Source: Chrysomallon squamiferum (Eukaryota; Mollusca; Gastropoda; Neomphalida; Peltospiridae). From it: a stretch of 62,000 nucleotides of DNA. The stretch lies in NCBI GenBank assembly GCA_012295275.1, contig CM022671.1:19046956-19108955 (forward strand), in the 5' to 3' direction. Both the position numbers and the translations under genes were made by a program. Shown piece after piece: positions 52,496 through 62,000 of the stretch (the first letter of the stretch is position 1; every line of letters begins with the position of its first letter). The notes under the pieces are model-generated. The model saw only the letters and a program-made list of their open reading frames with translations, made no database searches and had not been told where the DNA came from.

Positions 52496-54634
52496 TACTT
52501 TATCCTTTTTCAAAGAAATTCAGAAGTTATTACACGTCTAGATTTGAAGTAATGAAAACACTATTTATGTTATTTGAGGTGGGTTTTTTTTTTCTTTTCG
52601 CATTTGGGTCAGAATCTCATTAATTATTACGTATGAGTTTGTGTCACATAATACGCAGTTACGATAATCACGTTGTTTCGTGCTCATTTCAGTTATTAGA
52701 ACAGAGAGTACGGTGCGCAGCACCTTCCAGGAGGAAAAAACATTTAAAACAACAGCAACCAACCAACCATGGCCGTCTCCTGAAAACAATCTCTGATATG
52801 TAGGAAAAAACAAGAAGAATGGTATTTTACATTCATATATGGGAAATTTTTTCGCCCGCACTTCACTACTTTTATAGAACTTTTTTACGGATTCAAGTGA
52901 TAGTTCTTGCCTAAAGAGGTAACTCTTAAAGTTTACTCCGTCCAATACACTAGAAACTTGACCTACTTCGTTTCTTGCAGTCTGACAACAGATTTTGCTT
53001 TTATTAAAATGTATTGAATCATTTTAAAAGTTACTATTTTATTACGAAATATAAAAATGTTAATTATCTTTACTTTTGGAATATTAACTCGTGAATATAT
53101 CATTTACTTAGTTAGTCAATATTGTTCCAGTTAAATGTTAATGATTTCTAAGCTTAAAATTAAACCTCGTAAAAGTTTTCCATATCTAAGTCATTGTTTG
53201 AGTTAATCATTTAATCAGATGTAAATTGTTATTATTGCCATAAAACTAACAGTATAATTGTGTATAATATATGTTTAATATATCCATAAGCAGAACATTC
53301 CATCTTTTAAAATAAATTTAAATGACATCAGTGGCTGAATATCCATCATTTTGTAATAAAACAAACCAGCATAATTTAATTAGTAAACCTTAAATTCATT
53401 TTAAATTTTTTTCTTAATTTAAAACCATTACTTATTTTCTGTTTCTGCATATACATAATATATGATAAGTCACTTCTTTAACTATTATTAGTACTTTGAA
53501 GTATAATTATACATCTGTAATTGAAACAACAAATCTAATTGGATTTGATACTGGCAGTTAGAACACATTTTAATATTTATCATTTGTTATTACATCTGTC
53601 ATTTTTCCTATTTCAAAATTTCCGTTAAAATTATTTTCATATGAGGCTATAGTATTTTTGAAATTTATAATTTATTCTTTATTTTGCACAATAGAGACAG
53701 TAAATGTTTTCAAAATGATTATTACAATCTATATGCAATTAAAAACGACAGGGTTTACAAATTTAAATATACATACACACAATATGTTTTGACAAATTGA
53801 TTTTAATACCTGAAATCAACAGATTCTATCCATTTACTAAGGAAATAACATAATTCTAAAATTATAGTCATTATTAAAATGTATGTGCAATTTTAAAACC
53901 ATAAATTCTGTTTGATATTTTTATACCTAACTTTTTTCCTTAAAAATATAGACAATTTTAAACATCTTAAACCTGATTACATGAAGTGTTTTTCTGTTTT
54001 GCATAAAGTTCCTTCAACAATATACTTGTTCTGTTCACAAAATTAATGTCAGTGTTTAAAAACATAGAACTGTTTGCTTTTTGTTTTCTGCATGTCATAA
54101 TTTAATTATTTTTCACTGGTAAGACAAATCATAGTATCAGCTACAGTTAAAGTATCTTCCTTTTCAATATACTTTTGCATAATTTTTTATTTAAAAATCA
54201 TTACTAGAATTAAATACAGTTTTCTTTGTGTTCATTTTAATAGAAGAAAAAAGTAAAAGAAACTTTAAAATTCCTTCTTTTTAAAAAAATCTATTACAGA
54301 GCATTATATCTACATCTAATTTCAATCAAGATTATTTTTCTAATTTTATTTAATCTGTTGTTCATAATTAGAATTTTAATGAGGTGAATAAAATTTCAGT
54401 ATTGAATTTGATATACAGCATTACAACAATTATTAAGAATTTGAAACTAAGAATCTTAAAAAGTAAATTAGTTAAACATAATCCCATCTGAACTGATGGA
54501 TAATTGAAATATTAAAAAGCAAGAAAACCTTGGCTTAAGTCTTCTGAACAATTTTGACTGAAAAATATTTGATGTAATTCAGAATATCTTCATTTTTCTT
54601 ACAGGAGGAAGAGGAGGGAAACTTGTGCTTAAGC

Positions 54635-62000
<7,366 letters not shown>

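Larger units (their letters stand above)
49791..54604. other. HMGB-SLMAP divergent intergenic region
   Basis: Holds the HMGB promoter (proximal 400 bp), a degenerate minisatellite, a tetranucleotide microsatellite and, by position, the unseen promoter and 5' non-coding exon of SLMAP. A less AT-rich patch at about 52570-52990 is a candidate for the latter. No other coding exon was recognised. Confidence 0.5.

Noticed and set aside
52565-52945. 126-codon minus-strand ORF
   Set aside because: No recognisable domain and no splice or family signal. It lies where the SLMAP promoter or 5' exon is expected; most likely chance.

Overview
This is an AT-rich animal nuclear window with intron-containing genes, GT-AG splice sites, long introns and many microsatellites (GA, CT, CA, TG, GATA). 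The gene set and the style of the HMGB protein suggest a lophotrochozoan invertebrate, perhaps a mollusc. That placement is inference only. No bacterial, viral or plasmid features were seen.

Layout. (1) Positions 482-13949 hold four near-identical ~3.3 kb tandem units joined at chimeric (GA)n(TG)n tracts. Each unit carries a 77-codon ORF whose centre contains LRNIGDEL followed by a run of arginines, which fits the core of a BCL-2 homology 3 (BH3) motif. The ORF is flanked by ~300-400 bp inverted repeats. (2) A ~260 bp MITE-like element lies at 14769-15027. (3) Positions 16025-22775 (+) hold a complete 12-coding-exon ABC half-transporter of the ABCB9/TAP-like family, with all splice phases consistent and 811 aa. 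(4) Positions 27183-42918 (-) hold a RASSF1/5-type gene. It has two alternative first coding exons: one at 42.9 kb encoding a C1 zinc finger, and one at 37.7 kb encoding a long acidic/aromatic N-terminus. Common RA and SARAH exons follow. It converges tail to tail with the ABC gene. (5) Positions 46916-49790 (-) hold a complete two-box HMGB protein with an acidic tail (208 aa). Its promoter region carries two strong E2F-like sites. (6) Positions 54635-62000 (+) hold the 5' part of a SLMAP gene (FHA domain then coiled coil), running off the window.

Functional themes. RASSF and SLMAP belong to the Hippo/MST kinase-STRIPAK network: the RASSF SARAH domain pairs with MST/Hippo, and the SLMAP FHA domain brings the STRIPAK phosphatase to phosphorylated MST. 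They lie here within ~12 kb of each other, separated only by HMGB. RASSF proteins also act in apoptosis, and the candidate BH3-only cluster is ~13 kb from the 3' end of that gene, with the ABC gene between. Whether this proximity is functional is unproven.

The most noteworthy item is the tandem array of candidate BH3-only ORFs inside an inverted-repeat element. The copies are so similar throughout that similarity alone cannot prove coding selection.
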